This document shows, in pieces, positions 20,877 to 33,736 of a stretch of DNA of 64,000 bases. A program made the translations under genes and the position numbers. The stretch spans positions 1,566,277 through 1,630,276 of the forward strand of contig CM074811.1 of assembly GCA_037447605.1 (NCBI GenBank), written 5' to 3'. This stretch comes from Zygnema circumcarinatum. Lineage: Eukaryota > Streptophyta > Zygnematophyceae > Zygnematales > Zygnemataceae. Below the pieces are notes generated by a model. It was given only the letters and a program-made list of their open reading frames with translations, ran no database searches and had not been told where the DNA came from. The stretch's first letter is position 1; each line of letters opens with the position of its first letter.

Positions 20877-23612
20877 ATGGCGACGGAGAGGAGCAGCGAT
20901 ACCGCGGCTCCGGTGGCCGTGCAGATGCCCGCCGGGTCTACCTCCGCCATGGGCTTCAATGAGCGCCATGGCGAGGAACCCATCCTGCACGACATCCCCA
21001 TGGACCCTGCTCCGCGGGGGCCTGAAGGGGCAACCGCCGCCGTGCATCCCGCAAGCCCTCCCGCCACTGTCGCCTCCGCGCCCACTGAAGAAGACGAGAT
21101 TCCTCCGAACACGTTGGGCCAGTGGAGAATGTCAGTAATGACCCACTTCTATCTTCTCCGCGTGGTTTGCTTCCTCACATTCTGCACGGGCCTCGCCTAT
21201 TTGGGCTGGAAGACAGCCATGGTGAGTTGGCACATCACGCGGGCCGGTGCTACATGCATCATCTTCCTCTGCAGCGAGCTCCTGGTGTTCCTTTGCTCCC
21301 TCATGCTCATGCTGGAAGTCAGCGTCCCCGCGAGAGAGCGGCCCCCCATGCTCATCCCCGACGAAGGTCCCTTCCCCTCTGTCTCTATCTTCATCTGCTG
21401 CTGTAAAGAGTCTCTGGACGTAATTCAGGACACAGTTCGAGCGGCGCTTGCTCAAAAGTACCCTCCAGAGCGGTACATTGTGTGGGTGCTTGACGACGGG
21501 GGAGATGACTCCCTCAAAGCGTGGGTGGAAGGGGAAAGCATTGAGACGGCGGGGCGAGTGCGCTATGTGCGGCGACCGAAGCCAAAGGGGGTTCCGCATC
21601 ACTTCAAGGCGGGGAATATTAACTGGGGCTTGCGGCAAGCGGGAGGTGATTTCGTGGTCATTTTGGATGCGGATATGATTCTGTCCAAGTTCTATATTGC
21701 GAGCGTGTTGCCGCACTTCACATCGACGGATATCGCCTTCGTGCAGTGCCCTCAAGCGTTTTACAACATTGTGAAGGGGGACCCTCTGAACGACTCGTCG
21801 CTGGACTTCTACGATGTTTTTCTTCCGTATAGGTGAGGGTGCGGCGGCATGTTCAAGGAATAGAAGCAGCACTGTTTACAGAATGCTAGTTACTTGTGGA
21901 GGATGTGAGTGGAGGCTTAATGTGACAAGACCGCCGGATTGATTGTTGCTGCCCGCAGGGATGGACGCGATTCAGCGCAGTGTGTAGGGACCGGGGTATG
22001 TATTCGAAAAGAAGTGCTCCGAGAAAATCACGGCTTTACAACGGGGTCCATCACAGAAGACTTTGATACAGCGATGAGCTTTCACTCCAGGGGCTATAAA
22101 ACGGTGTACATCAACCAGGTAAGCAATCTACTGAAGCAGCAGATTGGTCTGATTATGTTCTTCACGCCTGCCCCTCTCCTTCTCAGTTAATACAATGATG
22201 TTGGCGTTGTTGGGAGTGTGCAGCGGCTGCAAGCAGGGCTGGCCCCGTGGACGCTGGAGGGGTACATAAAGCAGCACCAAAGGTGGGCGACAGGGAGCCT
22301 GCAGATCCTCTTTCATCGCAACCCTCTCTGCATTCGGGATCGCCGCTTTAGCCTCTACCGCCGAATCAGCTACTGGTATGCTGGTGGGTACCGCCGCACA
22401 ACGTAAAGAGATCTCATCTCGTCATCTGCAAAATGCTCGAAAAACGTTATCTGCTTGCACACGTACGAGGGTCAGCATCCAAAATGACGGTTACTTTTTC
22501 CCTCCGTTGTTCCTCGTATGTCATCCTAACACTTAAAGGGGTAAATCGGCGGGTGGGTGCAGGAGTGCAGTACTACATGAACGTCGTAGTGATGCTCATC
22601 CTCATCATGCCCATTGTCATTTTGGCCTTCGATCTGCGCATCATGATTGAAGCGCCACCCACCTACGTTCAGCGCCTCTACATCCTCCTGTTGGTGCCGT
22701 ATGTGACCTCCAGCCGCCTGCTCTGCATGTGTCTTTTCTCGCGCCTCCGCAGCGGAATGATGGTACAGATGCGGGGCGAGCAGGTCAGCCTCTCCCTCCT
22801 CACACTCCAGCGTTTCAAGCGTGCATATGGAGGGAAGGAGTGAGGTTATGATAAATTTCACATTTTAAAACGTGAGAGTTGTCGAGAAACTGAATTCGTA
22901 ATTCCATAGTGATGAGACATTCCATCTGGTGGACAATCTCATGCAGGTTTGGTATTGGATGGCGCCTTTCAACTGCATTGCCATCCTGCGTTTCTTCTTC
23001 CCCTCGAAACATTTCAAGTCAACCGGCAGTTCCAACCGGAGGCCCACTGTGTGGTCCCGCCTCTCCACCGTATGGTTCCACATAGCATTCTGCGTTGTTG
23101 CCATCGGCGTTGTTGCCTGGAAATTTTCTCAGCTGGAGTATCGTGACTGCGGAAAAGTAAGCCCCCCTCTTTCTCAACCCACATCATGTCTCCCCTCTCT
23201 CCCCTCCCTAGGGGAGTCCCTAGGGGAGGGAGGGGAGATACGTCATTCTGAGATGAAGCGAAAGAGCTAATGAGTGCCCTCCTTTCTGATGCAGCTCTTG
23301 AAGGTGACATCATGGGCTCCTTTCATCATATTTGGAGTCCAAAACATGATGGTTCCCGTTCTCTATCAACTGAATGCGCCAAATCATCCCAAAGTTACCA
23401 ACCGGCGCCAAATGTTGACATATGACGAAAATGGGGTGCCACGCACCCATCCAGACCAGCTCTACCCCGAGTCTGATCCGCGCCTCTATCTGTTCTATCT
23501 CGTGCCTGGCCTCTGGTTTATTGGAATCCTGTTTTATTTTTACGTTGCAATAGCAGACATTCGGCCTTCGTTTTGCACAAAAAGCGGATTTTTTGATTAT
23601 GACCACTTTTAG
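20877..23612 (+). CDS. GT2-family cellulose-synthase-like glycosyltransferase
   Basis: A processive family-2 glycosyltransferase expected to polymerise a beta-glucan or related wall polysaccharide at a membrane. Six exons, all phases closing: 20877-21832, 21959-22118, 22224-22383, 22563-22783, 22947-23156 and 23295-23612, about 674 residues. Two N-terminal membrane helices (about residues 85-145) precede the catalytic domain. That domain carries VLDDGGDD (first Asp), VILDADM (DxD), FVQCPQAFYN, GTGVCIRKEVL, GSITEDFDTA (TED) and QHQRWATGSLQI (QxxRW), so the full D, D, D, QxxRW set is present. C-terminal helices follow. It lacks the RING-type zinc finger, the plant-conserved region and the class-specific region of land-plant CesA, so it is closer to bacterial BcsA-like or algal Csl types. 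The substrate cannot be read from sequence. In exon 4 the donor at 22784 is chosen because reading on meets a stop. Confidence 0.9.
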
Positions 23613-24394
23613 CTCCTGCAGGAGTAGGTCTCGAAACAATTGGGGTAGCAAATTTGATCAGCGAATCAGACAGCAGAACTGGGCCCCTAAGAAATTTTCT
23701 GCTAGGTTTTATGTGAGACGTTTCAGTTCCTTCGTTTTCAGGGGTTGGGAAAGAAAAAGGCAAATCTCTTGCCCTGTTCACTTTGAAAAATTGACGATGA
23801 CGCCATCACCCTTCTGAAAACGGAACACGCAGCGTTCTATGTTACTTCTCGAATATGTGAGTGGAGAGCAAACTGAAATGAAGGGGCTTATTTGCCTGGT
23901 TGCATGTTTGGTTCACAAGGTGCAAGATTGCCCGAAAATGGATAGAGAAACACCGACAGTTTTATCTAAAACTGCTGAAAATTTACATTCTTGGAACACA
24001 CAAAAAGAGTGGAGACATGCTCGCCTCAGAATACAGCAAGTGATGCACAATGGAAACGAAAGAGACATTTTTGTGATAGTTTAAAAACTCGTCCATTAAA
24101 ATTGCCGGCGGTAAACAAGGATCAAGTTTAAATTATTTATTTCGGTTTGCCCTAATTTACACGACAGCCTTCCCCGAACACAGACATTAAAAAAGCGGTG
24201 AAACAACCTTTCCACCTTCTACATGTGGAACAATTATGAAAGAATGGTCTACGCTAAGGGGAAACCCTACATCCTCTCATCAAGGAAGTAAGCAATGAGC
24301 CTCAACAAAGGACGGGCTAATAATCTTGGCAAGACCCAGTTCCAAAAGTCTAATTTTTTTTAAACATGCAACCGAAAAGTTGGCTTCCTACCCT
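23613..24394. other. Intergenic between convergent GT2 and ankyrin genes
   Basis: The 3' ends of two convergent genes face each other here. The sequence is AT-rich with no recognisable gene. The 81-codon frame at 23839-24084 has no family resemblance. Confidence 0.6.
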
Positions 24395-27300
24395 CTAATC
24401 CTCAACTGGACTGGGCACAAGGCTGAACCATCCGTCATTTCTGTGCGATCTCTGACTTGCCCGAGGAGCAAACGGTAGTTTTCCATCCGCTAAGCCTAAA
24501 AGATTCAACGAGCCTTCACTAGCCGACCTTGACATGCCTCCAAGACTTAATTTCTTTGCTGCATTGTGAAAAACTGGGGAACCGAAGCCTTCTGGGCTCC
24601 CGTCCGAGGTCTCCCTCAAGTCAAAAAACTCATTAGCTGTATCTAACAGTTGCAGATTAGGGAAGGAGTCTATTTTCCTTCCCAAACCTAAACTGGGACC
24701 CTGCATGCGCGTTAAAAGCCTTTGGGTTGGCCAAACTGCACTGCTTTCAAAATCATACGAGGACTCTGTCTGTGAACGACCATTGAGCTCTGGCAAGCGC
24801 GCAGAGTCAAAAGGAAGTCCTGCGATGCGATTAGACTTGATAAACTCACAGGCACTGCAAAACTGTTTGCGCATGTCCGCACCCCTGCAGAGGGTCAACG
24901 GCGGCTGCATATGGTCACAGCTGCGGGAGGCAGCCATTGGTCTTGAAAGACAGCTCCCTGCGGTTCTCCGCAGACCTGACCAGCCGCTCCTGTGAGGAAG
25001 TTGAGCTGACTTTGTTGGGCAAGAAGTGGCAGTCTCCACTCCAGGGGAGCTATTTTCAGACTTCGAGAAAACATCTTCTGCTGTTGAGTAGTTCGAGTTC
25101 CAACAGCGACGTGGTATTTCCTTAGGATCAGCGCAGCTGGGTGTGGACCCTTCTTGCACATCCCAGGCTTGCCAGCGATCTGGAGGAGTCGATATGCCCT
25201 TCACTTTGTCATTCTGACTCAGGTTCAAGACTGCACCGTCCTTTTGGAGTCCATCACGTGACACCGTCAACTGCACAAGAACAGCAAACAGAAATTCTGA
25301 GTGCACAAGTTCCGCAATTCTTGTTATCGAAGTTACAGAGACACTCATCACGTTCTCCGATCGATTTGCCTACTGCTTGCGAATCAGTGTAAACCGTTTG
25401 TCTGTGATATTCTAGCGATTCCAGCAAGTCGCAGACACGTAGCCCCTCTGCAAAAACAATATCTCAGTGGAAGATTGCCTCAAGAGAGCACGCCAGCTTT
25501 AACGTCCCTGAGACGTTCGGCAGTCCAGCAAGTCACATGATTCACGTGAGAGAAAAAGAGGCATGATATGGAGAAGCAAAGCAGTCAGGAGGACCTCTCT
25601 GTACTCAATCCACACGCAGTTCTGGGGCAAGGTGAACCATTCATCAGGAAACAGGGAAAGCCTGCAAAAGTAAAAAATGGCATGCTACTCAAGTTTCAGG
25701 GCCTGGTGAATTATGTCATTCGTGTGTCAATCTCTCACTTTGCGCCGCATCACACCTTGCTGAAAAACTTCATTGACATTGAACGACATGAACCAAACGA
25801 AAGATGCTGGCTAGAAGCACACTTGGCCTCACTTATGATTCCTGCTGCTGTCTGCGCCCTGCCTATGGCTGATCCTGGACACCGTTTGGTCGTTCCCCTC
25901 TCCTCCAGAAGCGGCCTCTCAGAATGTGACTTGCACTGCAGGACGTCACAAAAGGCACAAGCAATTGGACTAAGAAAGGAGGATGGGAGATGGATATCTA
26001 ACCGTAAGTAATTTGCTGGAGGCGCTAGTTTATACCACCGGTGAACCTTACTGAATGCTACGAGGAATTCCTGCAATTCAGGCTTCAATATTTACGTGGC
26101 CTTAAGTTGACCGACTGGATGGACTCGTCTGAGATCAAAGTTGAGCCAACTCTGTGATGCAGAATGCTCCATTGGAGCATTACTGCTTTCGAGGTTTACA
26201 TCTTGAGCAAAGCATAGACGGCCTTGCATGCGCCTTAGCAGGTAAAACACCTGAAATAAAAATACTGGTAGCAAGTGTTTTAACTGTCTCAAGGGATAGA
26301 GCTGAAGGTTGCTGGTAACTGTTCAACCAGGTTAAGCACTCCAGCAGAAATAGAGCTCTTACGGTGGTGTTCCTATGCTTCTCTGCCATATGCAAAACCA
26401 GTACCTAAATGCACTGAATTTCATCAGTGGGCTACCGCTGAACCAACAGTGAAGCTGATCAAGCTTCCGTAAGACTCAAACCCTTCTTGAGGCTTAGGCG
26501 CTTCATAATGCTCATGACGAGCCCATACACCGACTCTCTAGAACATGTGCATTCGTGAGGTTGGGGAGCTGCACTTCTCTGAAATCCCGGGTTTATGGCC
26601 CTTACTACTTTGTCCGATTACGATTGAAATTCTCGGTTAATACGTACAAGAAAAGAAAAGCCATTAGACCAAGCCAGAATTTCAGAAGGACTAGGACGAG
26701 CTCGAGCATGAAAATCCGCAATTCCACAATTATCCCCCCACAATTAATACAGCGAGCAAGAAGAAAACAGAACAAGCAATGTGTGATCTTCACTCAGAAG
26801 CATGAAGCACACCCAGGAAAGAGTATAGCTTCCCACAAAAAAAAACCCACAAAGCTGCTTGTTGATTTGTCTCATCGGCAGCAGCAAACATGCTGAAACC
26901 TCACATAACACGTTGCTTGCGAATCCTATTTCCAACGATTCAGATCTGACCATGTTCTTCAACAAAATGATTCTTAGCGTACACCACAAACAAGATACTT
27001 TGGGTACGTCCTAGTACCATACATATTTCTCTTGGTTTGCAAGTGTGGATTAGTATGTAATATGGATCACACCTGAATGGGAATACAGAAGTTGCATGGA
27101 AGAAGAAGCACAAGAAACTCTTACACTTTCAGAGATGCGGTTTGCGTTTGTGCAGAAGGTTGGGCTTATGAGTTGTTCAAGCATGCTTTCAAGTTTGTTA
27201 GCATCTTAAGGGATAGCTGCTTGCGTCTCTAGCGCACATCACCTATTAAGCTGTCGTCGAGTTAGTTCCGAGAACATTACAACAAAAGGCAACAAATTTT

Positions 27301-30300
27301 GACTCAACAACTCACACTTCCACCTCTCACCTCACCTCTCTCGCAGCGCAAACAATGTGCAGCTGAACTCGAGTTCAGCTGAGACCTTATTGAACACAAA
27401 CCCAGCCGGCAATGGACAGATTCCATTTCAACGAAATACCGACTCCAGAAACAAGTTAATTCCTTTGTATGCATTCAGAGGCATTAGAGAAAAAAGGCGT
27501 CAGAGCACTCAGACAATCATGCAACAATCGAAGCAACTTGTTACCTTCAGCTCTGCCAGTTGTTGCTCCATTCGAGCCTTGTCTTGTTCCACTGCAACGC
27601 GAGCCAATTCTTGTATCTCCAACGCCTGTCGTAGTCGTAAAACCTCCGCCAACGCTTGTTCTGCTCGAGCTTTTTCTTTCTGAAGGGCCGTTTCAAGGAC
27701 CTGAATTTTGTGTCTCTCCTCAGATAGCGACTCCCGTTCTATCCTTAGTGCTTCGGTCAAGTCCTTCACTATTCCATCAGCACTACCGTCAACAAACTCC
27801 GAGTTTTCAAGAGACACCTGCTGAATGGAACTTGGAGGGTGCTGTATTTGACTGCTTTGCTTGAGGTCCACATTTCCCATCACTACCTCATCCAAAGTGC
27901 TTTCCTCTTCAGAGGGTCTCTGTCGGCCGTCAGATGATTGAGACCCTTCAGGATCTGAGACGTGTAAACCAGCACCCTGCTCGCCTTCCGGCTGCCTAAC
28001 AGCCCGTACCCACGGTGAACAAGTTCTATCGACAAGGTCTACCCTCCCTTCATTAGCATATGTAGCACTTTGAATCTTAGGCTGTCTTGTGCTTACGCTC
28101 TTCCTCTTTTTACGCGTTTCTGCCCGTCCTGCAGACGACCGCAAGTTGTGAGATTGATTCAACTCCTTGCTAATCACCGTCTCAGTGTCTGATTGTTGGC
28201 GATGTTTGGGTCCTTCCACTTTGTGATGGAGTCCTCTGCTGCTCGATTTCCCATCCACTCTGATCCACTCACTATCATCCTTTAGTGTTCCCTGCTCTTT
28301 GTTGCTAGCGATCTCTTGTTTCTCGGCTACTAATGGATACACCTCTGATTCTGATTCAGAACTAATATCGCGCCTTCTGTGATCCACGGTATATTCTGCT
28401 TCAGGCACAGTCACTAACGAACCATTGAGCGATTTCTTAAGAGTCTCGGCGGCCATTATCTCAAAAATGTCATCACTATCTGCTATGACCTCCAAAGACG
28501 GGAAAGTATCAACTGCTGAGCACGACGGTGATGACGACGGTGATGACATAGACTCTGGATTTCGATTCAGACATGCCTGAACACCATCGTCTTCAGTGCT
28601 CTCCAAATTCTTAGTTCCTCCATCCTTCCGGTTCAGCCCCTCCCTTGCATTTCCCTTTCTGTCCTTGCGCTTGTTCTTACTTCTGTGACAACCAACTCGA
28701 GCAATTGCTGGTCTGGTCGCTTTAACATTCTCTTCATCAAATAAGCTTAGCAACTCTGCTTGCCTTTTCGCCACTTCTTCCTCAAGAGCAAGCCATCGTT
28801 TTTCCTGCATCCTCAATAACAGCAATAAAAAAAGCTTATCAATACATAATAGCAATGTACACTGTCGTCATGGTCTGGTGTTAGCATTCAATGCGCGCAA
28901 ACGATGCAAGCTAATTACCAAGTAACTCGCTGGAGGATGGCACACATTAACTCAGAAAATGGATTTGCCCATGCAGTTGCAGTAAGACAGTTTTGTGAAA
29001 GAAACGCAACCAGTCAAAATTGCACTGGGACTTGATTGGACAGTGATGGATCAGAAACTTTCAGCAAAAGCAGCAAGACTGATCAAACCTTGCGACTGGC
29101 CTTCGACTCAGAAATAGAGCTACATAGAGATATCTTACAAGGACAGTGGAAGCTGCAGTTCCCTTCAGAGCTTCCATATGCGCGGTTCTCGCTCTGCGAC
29201 AGCGCTTAGTTACATCCGCTCCCTTGTCACAAAGAAGCACTCTGCACGGAGAACATGCAATCTGTGAGCTACAACGCTATCAACTATTGTTTCTGTGCCG
29301 ACATTACAAGTACTGTAAGAAAGGTCAACCCCACATATGAATAATGCGAAGACCCGACCCATCAGACGACTTAAACGTTTGCCACATAAATCAAACCAAA
29401 CCTTCAATTCATAACAGACATATGATACGATTTTGAACTGAGTCCCCTGAAGAAAGCATACCCGCCAGCTGTCATCCTAGAGGTAAATACACTCAGATCC
29501 AAGTTTCTCTATTTGGCTACAGTGAGGTCCGAGGAGAGGGCGCTTTGCTTACAGACAGTCTGCAGAATTACTTCGTGCACCATGATGCAATGCTGAGCAT
29601 CCATCTGTGTCCACTGCATTGATATCCGGCCCCCCTTCTAAAAGGGCTCTTGTCGCATCCACCGCGTTGCGAGCCACAGCATGCATCAGCGATGACTTGC
29701 CCTCTGAAGTCTTGGCATCTATATCTGCACCAGCCTGCCAACCCCACAAGTACTGTTTAACAACCAGAGTAAAGTGGCTATCTTCCAATACTGAAAACAA
29801 CGAACAGATGAAGTTACAACGAACACCTAGCAAATTCAGAACAGAGGGGTGTGCTGGTATGGAATTTTCGGGGGCTTAAAAATAAACATCCCAGTGGCAC
29901 TCGATGGTCTACACTTATAGAAAAATTCCCCAGCTTGGAGCCCCACAAAACCAGAAAGCAATGTAAAGTTGCACTAGCGTAACCCGGAATGTTGCATATA
30001 TGTGTTGAACCCACCTCCAACAGGAGATGTATGGCCCCAGCGTGCTGCCCTTCCGCAGCCGCAATTAGAGGCGTCACTCCTCCATGTGATCTAGCATCCA
30101 CAGTTGCTCCTGCATCCAGTAACACCTTAATGCATTCTTCGTGCCCATTGTATGCCTGCAGAAACAAGTTCATGATAAACAGTGACGTTAGTGTCTTGAA
30201 GTCTGGCAGTCAAGAGACAGGCAGATTAAAAATATTACACTAAAGCTAAAAAATGTGGAGATGGGGAGCAGAATGACTTACAGCAGCAATGAGGGCAGTC

Positions 30301-32857
30301 ACACCAACTCGGTCCTTCGCATCTGGCTCCGCTCCCCCCTCCAGAAGAATCTTCACACAACTGCACAAACAACAAAGGCACAGACTACCGTGAAAGGAGA
30401 TTCCATGCAGCTGAAGCATCGAGTGACGAAGAGGAACAACACATTCCTTACATAACTTGGAGGAAGTTGACTTCAAGAAAGGAATGCTACTTCTCTTCTA
30501 TCTGAGTGGCTAATGAATGATCACGGAAGTGGACAGACAGTATCAGGGGATGCACAAATAAGGCGGAGTATGACTATGTCGAGCATATGTACGGGCAACA
30601 TCAGTTAGGCACTCACTCGGCATATCCACTCTCAGCAGCTACTGTAAGGACTGGCCACGGATTCTCCAAAACCCTTGGTCTGCATGCCATAGGCCCAGAA
30701 TCTCAAAGCACTTAATGATAGAGACCTCCCTTAATGACTAGGGTCGTTGACGTAACAAACCTCTCCTTACAATCACTAAACATACATACCCGGGTGCTCC
30801 CTATGGAGTAACAGTTCACAGTGAAGCCGTCGGTGCTAAAGTTTACCTCAATAAGAGTGAAGGTTGTAAGGACAGGGATTGCGGAAACTTACGTTGAAAA
30901 GCCACTGTCCGCAGCTGCCAATAAGGGCGTTGCTCCATCGCAATCGTGAGCTTCAACGGAAGCCCCATTATTCAACAGAAGCCGCGCAACTTCCAAGTGG
31001 CCATTGCGACATGCCGCTGTAATGCACAAAAACGAGAATTAAAGCCTTTTTCGGGATGCGTCCAAAGGCGTTCAGAGAATTGACGAACAGAGGACCGACA
31101 TGCAACTGAGCTAGACCTTGTCTCCCCCGAGTGGACAACTAATTTCGCTATTTCTCAAATGCAACGTTTAACTAGAGAAGTAGAGAACTAGAGAATACAC
31201 AGAATTCAAGTCTCAGCTGTGTTTCTATACATGCAGACCAAAACTATGGCTATGGTATGCATGGCGATGCAACCTATAGTGGTATGATCATGGTGCACGC
31301 ACTTTGCCTGTTCACAGATAGTCTATCACTTGCCTGATAAGGCATTCCCAAGTGTTGCTGCTCTGCTCGATCTCCAGAGAGGGTCAGCAGTTTCTGGAAA
31401 AAGGTTCAAGGAGGATGCGACAGCGGCAAGATTTCCAACCGCTGATAAGTTAATCAACTCTTCGTAAGGCGCCTTTGAGCCATCGCCAAGGAGCGACTTC
31501 TGTAGCCCCTGATTCGTCATGCATAGCCTTTCGTTTGAAGCAAGATGTTCCTTCCACTCAGAATTAGCTAGTAAGGCAATAGTTGCATCCATGTCGCCTC
31601 GAGGTACAAGCGACCCATCATGTCCGTGCACTGTGCCATTATTGATATCTACAGCAAGTTGCCTGGCTGTTCTCCCAGCTTTGTCTTTAAGAAACGGGTT
31701 TGCCCCTGAAAAACGAGGACCAGACACAGTTTCAATACAAACGTATGAAAAGCATAACAAGCTACAGCTATTATCAAGTTACATTGTGCTTTCATTGAAG
31801 ATACTATGTCTAGACAAGAATTTAGCGCTCAGTCTGGTGAGTAGACTAACCACGCTCCAACAACAATGCTATACACTGGCCCCTGCCGTATCCAGCCGCC
31901 ATATGAAGCGGAGAGAAACCATCTTGATCCCAAGCGTTAGGATATGCCCCTGCAAACAAAGTTCAAATTGCCCAAAATCAGTGCAAAGTAAGCATCTGAC
32001 GATGTACAATCATGCAGCAGACTCGTTTGTTGTGCGCACAAAAAATGCAACCATCGCCTGCAGTTGAACTGTAGCAAACACATGACAGAACTTTTCAGTT
32101 TAATTCTAATACACGCACAAACACCGGCACACTCCCGCCAACACATTCTGAGTCATTGTGCTCGCCTTGTCACATGCTCTTTAGTGCCACATATGCCGCT
32201 GTATCACCTCCTTTAATAACTAAAATCACATAACGAGCTGGCGAAGCAATGGAAGCCCCGGTCCGACAACAGCTCACCTGCATCCAAGAGAACTTGAGCA
32301 CACTCCTGAGACGCCATGCCACACGTGAAATGCAGAGCTGTTCGCCCTCTCTCGTCTCGACCGTTGATTCCCGTATAGTACTCACTGCCTGGTGCGACTT
32401 TCGCTACTTCCTCAGTTGCACCAGACTCTGAAGGCAGACCAAAACAACGAGTCAGTTAGCTAGGCCAGCGCCACACTAAAGAAACCACGAAAGCCAAACA
32501 AAAAATGTGCTGGAAAGTCGGAATGGTACTCCAAAACCCGCATTCTTGGGGTAAGCCTCTGAGCTAACGTAAGCATTGCCTCTGTTCATGCCTGCAAGAA
32601 GATCCTCAACCTTAAACACACTCCACTCCAACACGCTCACCACCTTCCAACCTCACTGAGCCCACTCCATTCCCCGTCCCCGAACTAGCACCTTTCTCGC
32701 CGAGCTGCTTCTGCATTTCCACCAGAATGCGGCGCACGCGCTTTATCTGATTCTTCTTGGCCGCATCTATCAGGTTGATGACTGCATCCGCCGAGTCCTG
32801 CCATGCCTCCCGCTCCCCTCGCGCAGGCCCTGCCGAGCCTGGTCTAAGCGGCGGCAT
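24395..32857 (-). CDS. Ankyrin-repeat and coiled-coil protein
   Basis: Exons in transcript order: 32857-32692, 32427-32278, 31949-31851, 31705-31334, 31016-30893, 30360-30282, 30155-30015, 29734-29553, 29241-29139, 28804-27545, a possible 17-codon exon 26250-26200, 25935-25756 and 25270-24395. All phases agree, about 1,260 residues. Ankyrin repeats run from about residue 80 to 475, with typical cores such as [60 protein letters not shown] and [20 protein letters not shown]. The large exon adds [19 protein letters not shown], a basic Ser-rich linker, and a coiled coil from [20 protein letters not shown] onward. The C-terminal 290 residues are Ser/Pro-rich and look disordered. One intron (31333 side) begins CAG|GCAAGT, a GC donor that is needed to keep frame. 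Ankyrin repeats bind proteins; the partner is unknown. The 3' exons are less certain, and the ATG at 32857 is the first true one in frame. Confidence 0.85.
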
Positions 32858-33736
32858 TTTGCCTGGCCCTCCCTTCTCCTCCCCTCCCCTCTCCTCTCCC
32901 TCCCCTTCAGCCCTCTGTCTCCTCCTCCCTGAGTCTGCGCCTGAACGTGGACCTCCTCTCCCTCTCTCCCTCCCTTGCAGGAGCAGCCCTGTGCTCGGCC
33001 GCCCGGCGGGATCCGGCACCCTCAGGCGAGTGGCGGCCCGTGGCCGCAGGGATCCGTCGGGACGGGCTGGCAGCGGCCACGCCAAGAGGGGAGCCGCCGC
33101 CCTATCCGGGACAGGGGCCAATCAAACCGCGCCACGTCGGATAAAAGTGCTACGTGGCACGCGTTGATTGGCTCCTGTCATCGACTCTCGCACCCACAAA
33201 AGTGAATTGACCAAGCGATGGGTTGCATGCATGGGTCTCACGATGGCGATGGGATGCCATCCTATGGACATGGACATGGATAAAATGGGAAAATGGGGAA
33301 ACCACGAGAAAGCATGCACGCATGCATGCTACCATGGCTCCATGAGACGCATGACTTATGCATTGCTCATGGGATGAGCCACACATGTCCGTTCGAGCCT
33401 CATCCATGAGTCCATGGCTGCATGTCATGAAGGATGCTGATGCATGGATGCATGTTGAAAGACGGGACGGCACATTGGAGGCCAAGCTCAAGGAGATAAA
33501 AAGCATGTTTCTGATAATGGTGGGGACGTCTTCGGACAAGACAAGAAGAGTGAAAGGAAAGTGCGCCAAGTTCTCTACTATCTGACTTCTAGCTACTAGG
33601 AATCAGCATACACCCCTCCCTCCTCAGCTTTGCGGATACTCAGCCCCTTGCATATGTCTACTCTAAACAGAAGCCTAATCTTGAAGACACTCCTCATGTA
33701 TTGACTTCAAAAACAAAATTTTGCCCGGCAACACCC
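32858..33736. promoter_or_regulatory. Upstream region of the ankyrin gene with CATG-rich tract
   Basis: Next to the ATG lies a CT/GA-rich stretch (32870-32960). A minus-strand CCAAT box is at about 33165-33171. From 33200 to 33460 the sequence is unusually dense in CATG and ATGG words, including GCATGCATG runs at 33223-33235 and 33312-33328. No coding function is evident on either strand. Confidence 0.45.

Noticed and set aside
25568-26011. 147-codon plus-strand frame
   Set aside because: Antisense to a phased exon (25756-25935) of the ankyrin gene; composition is unremarkable.
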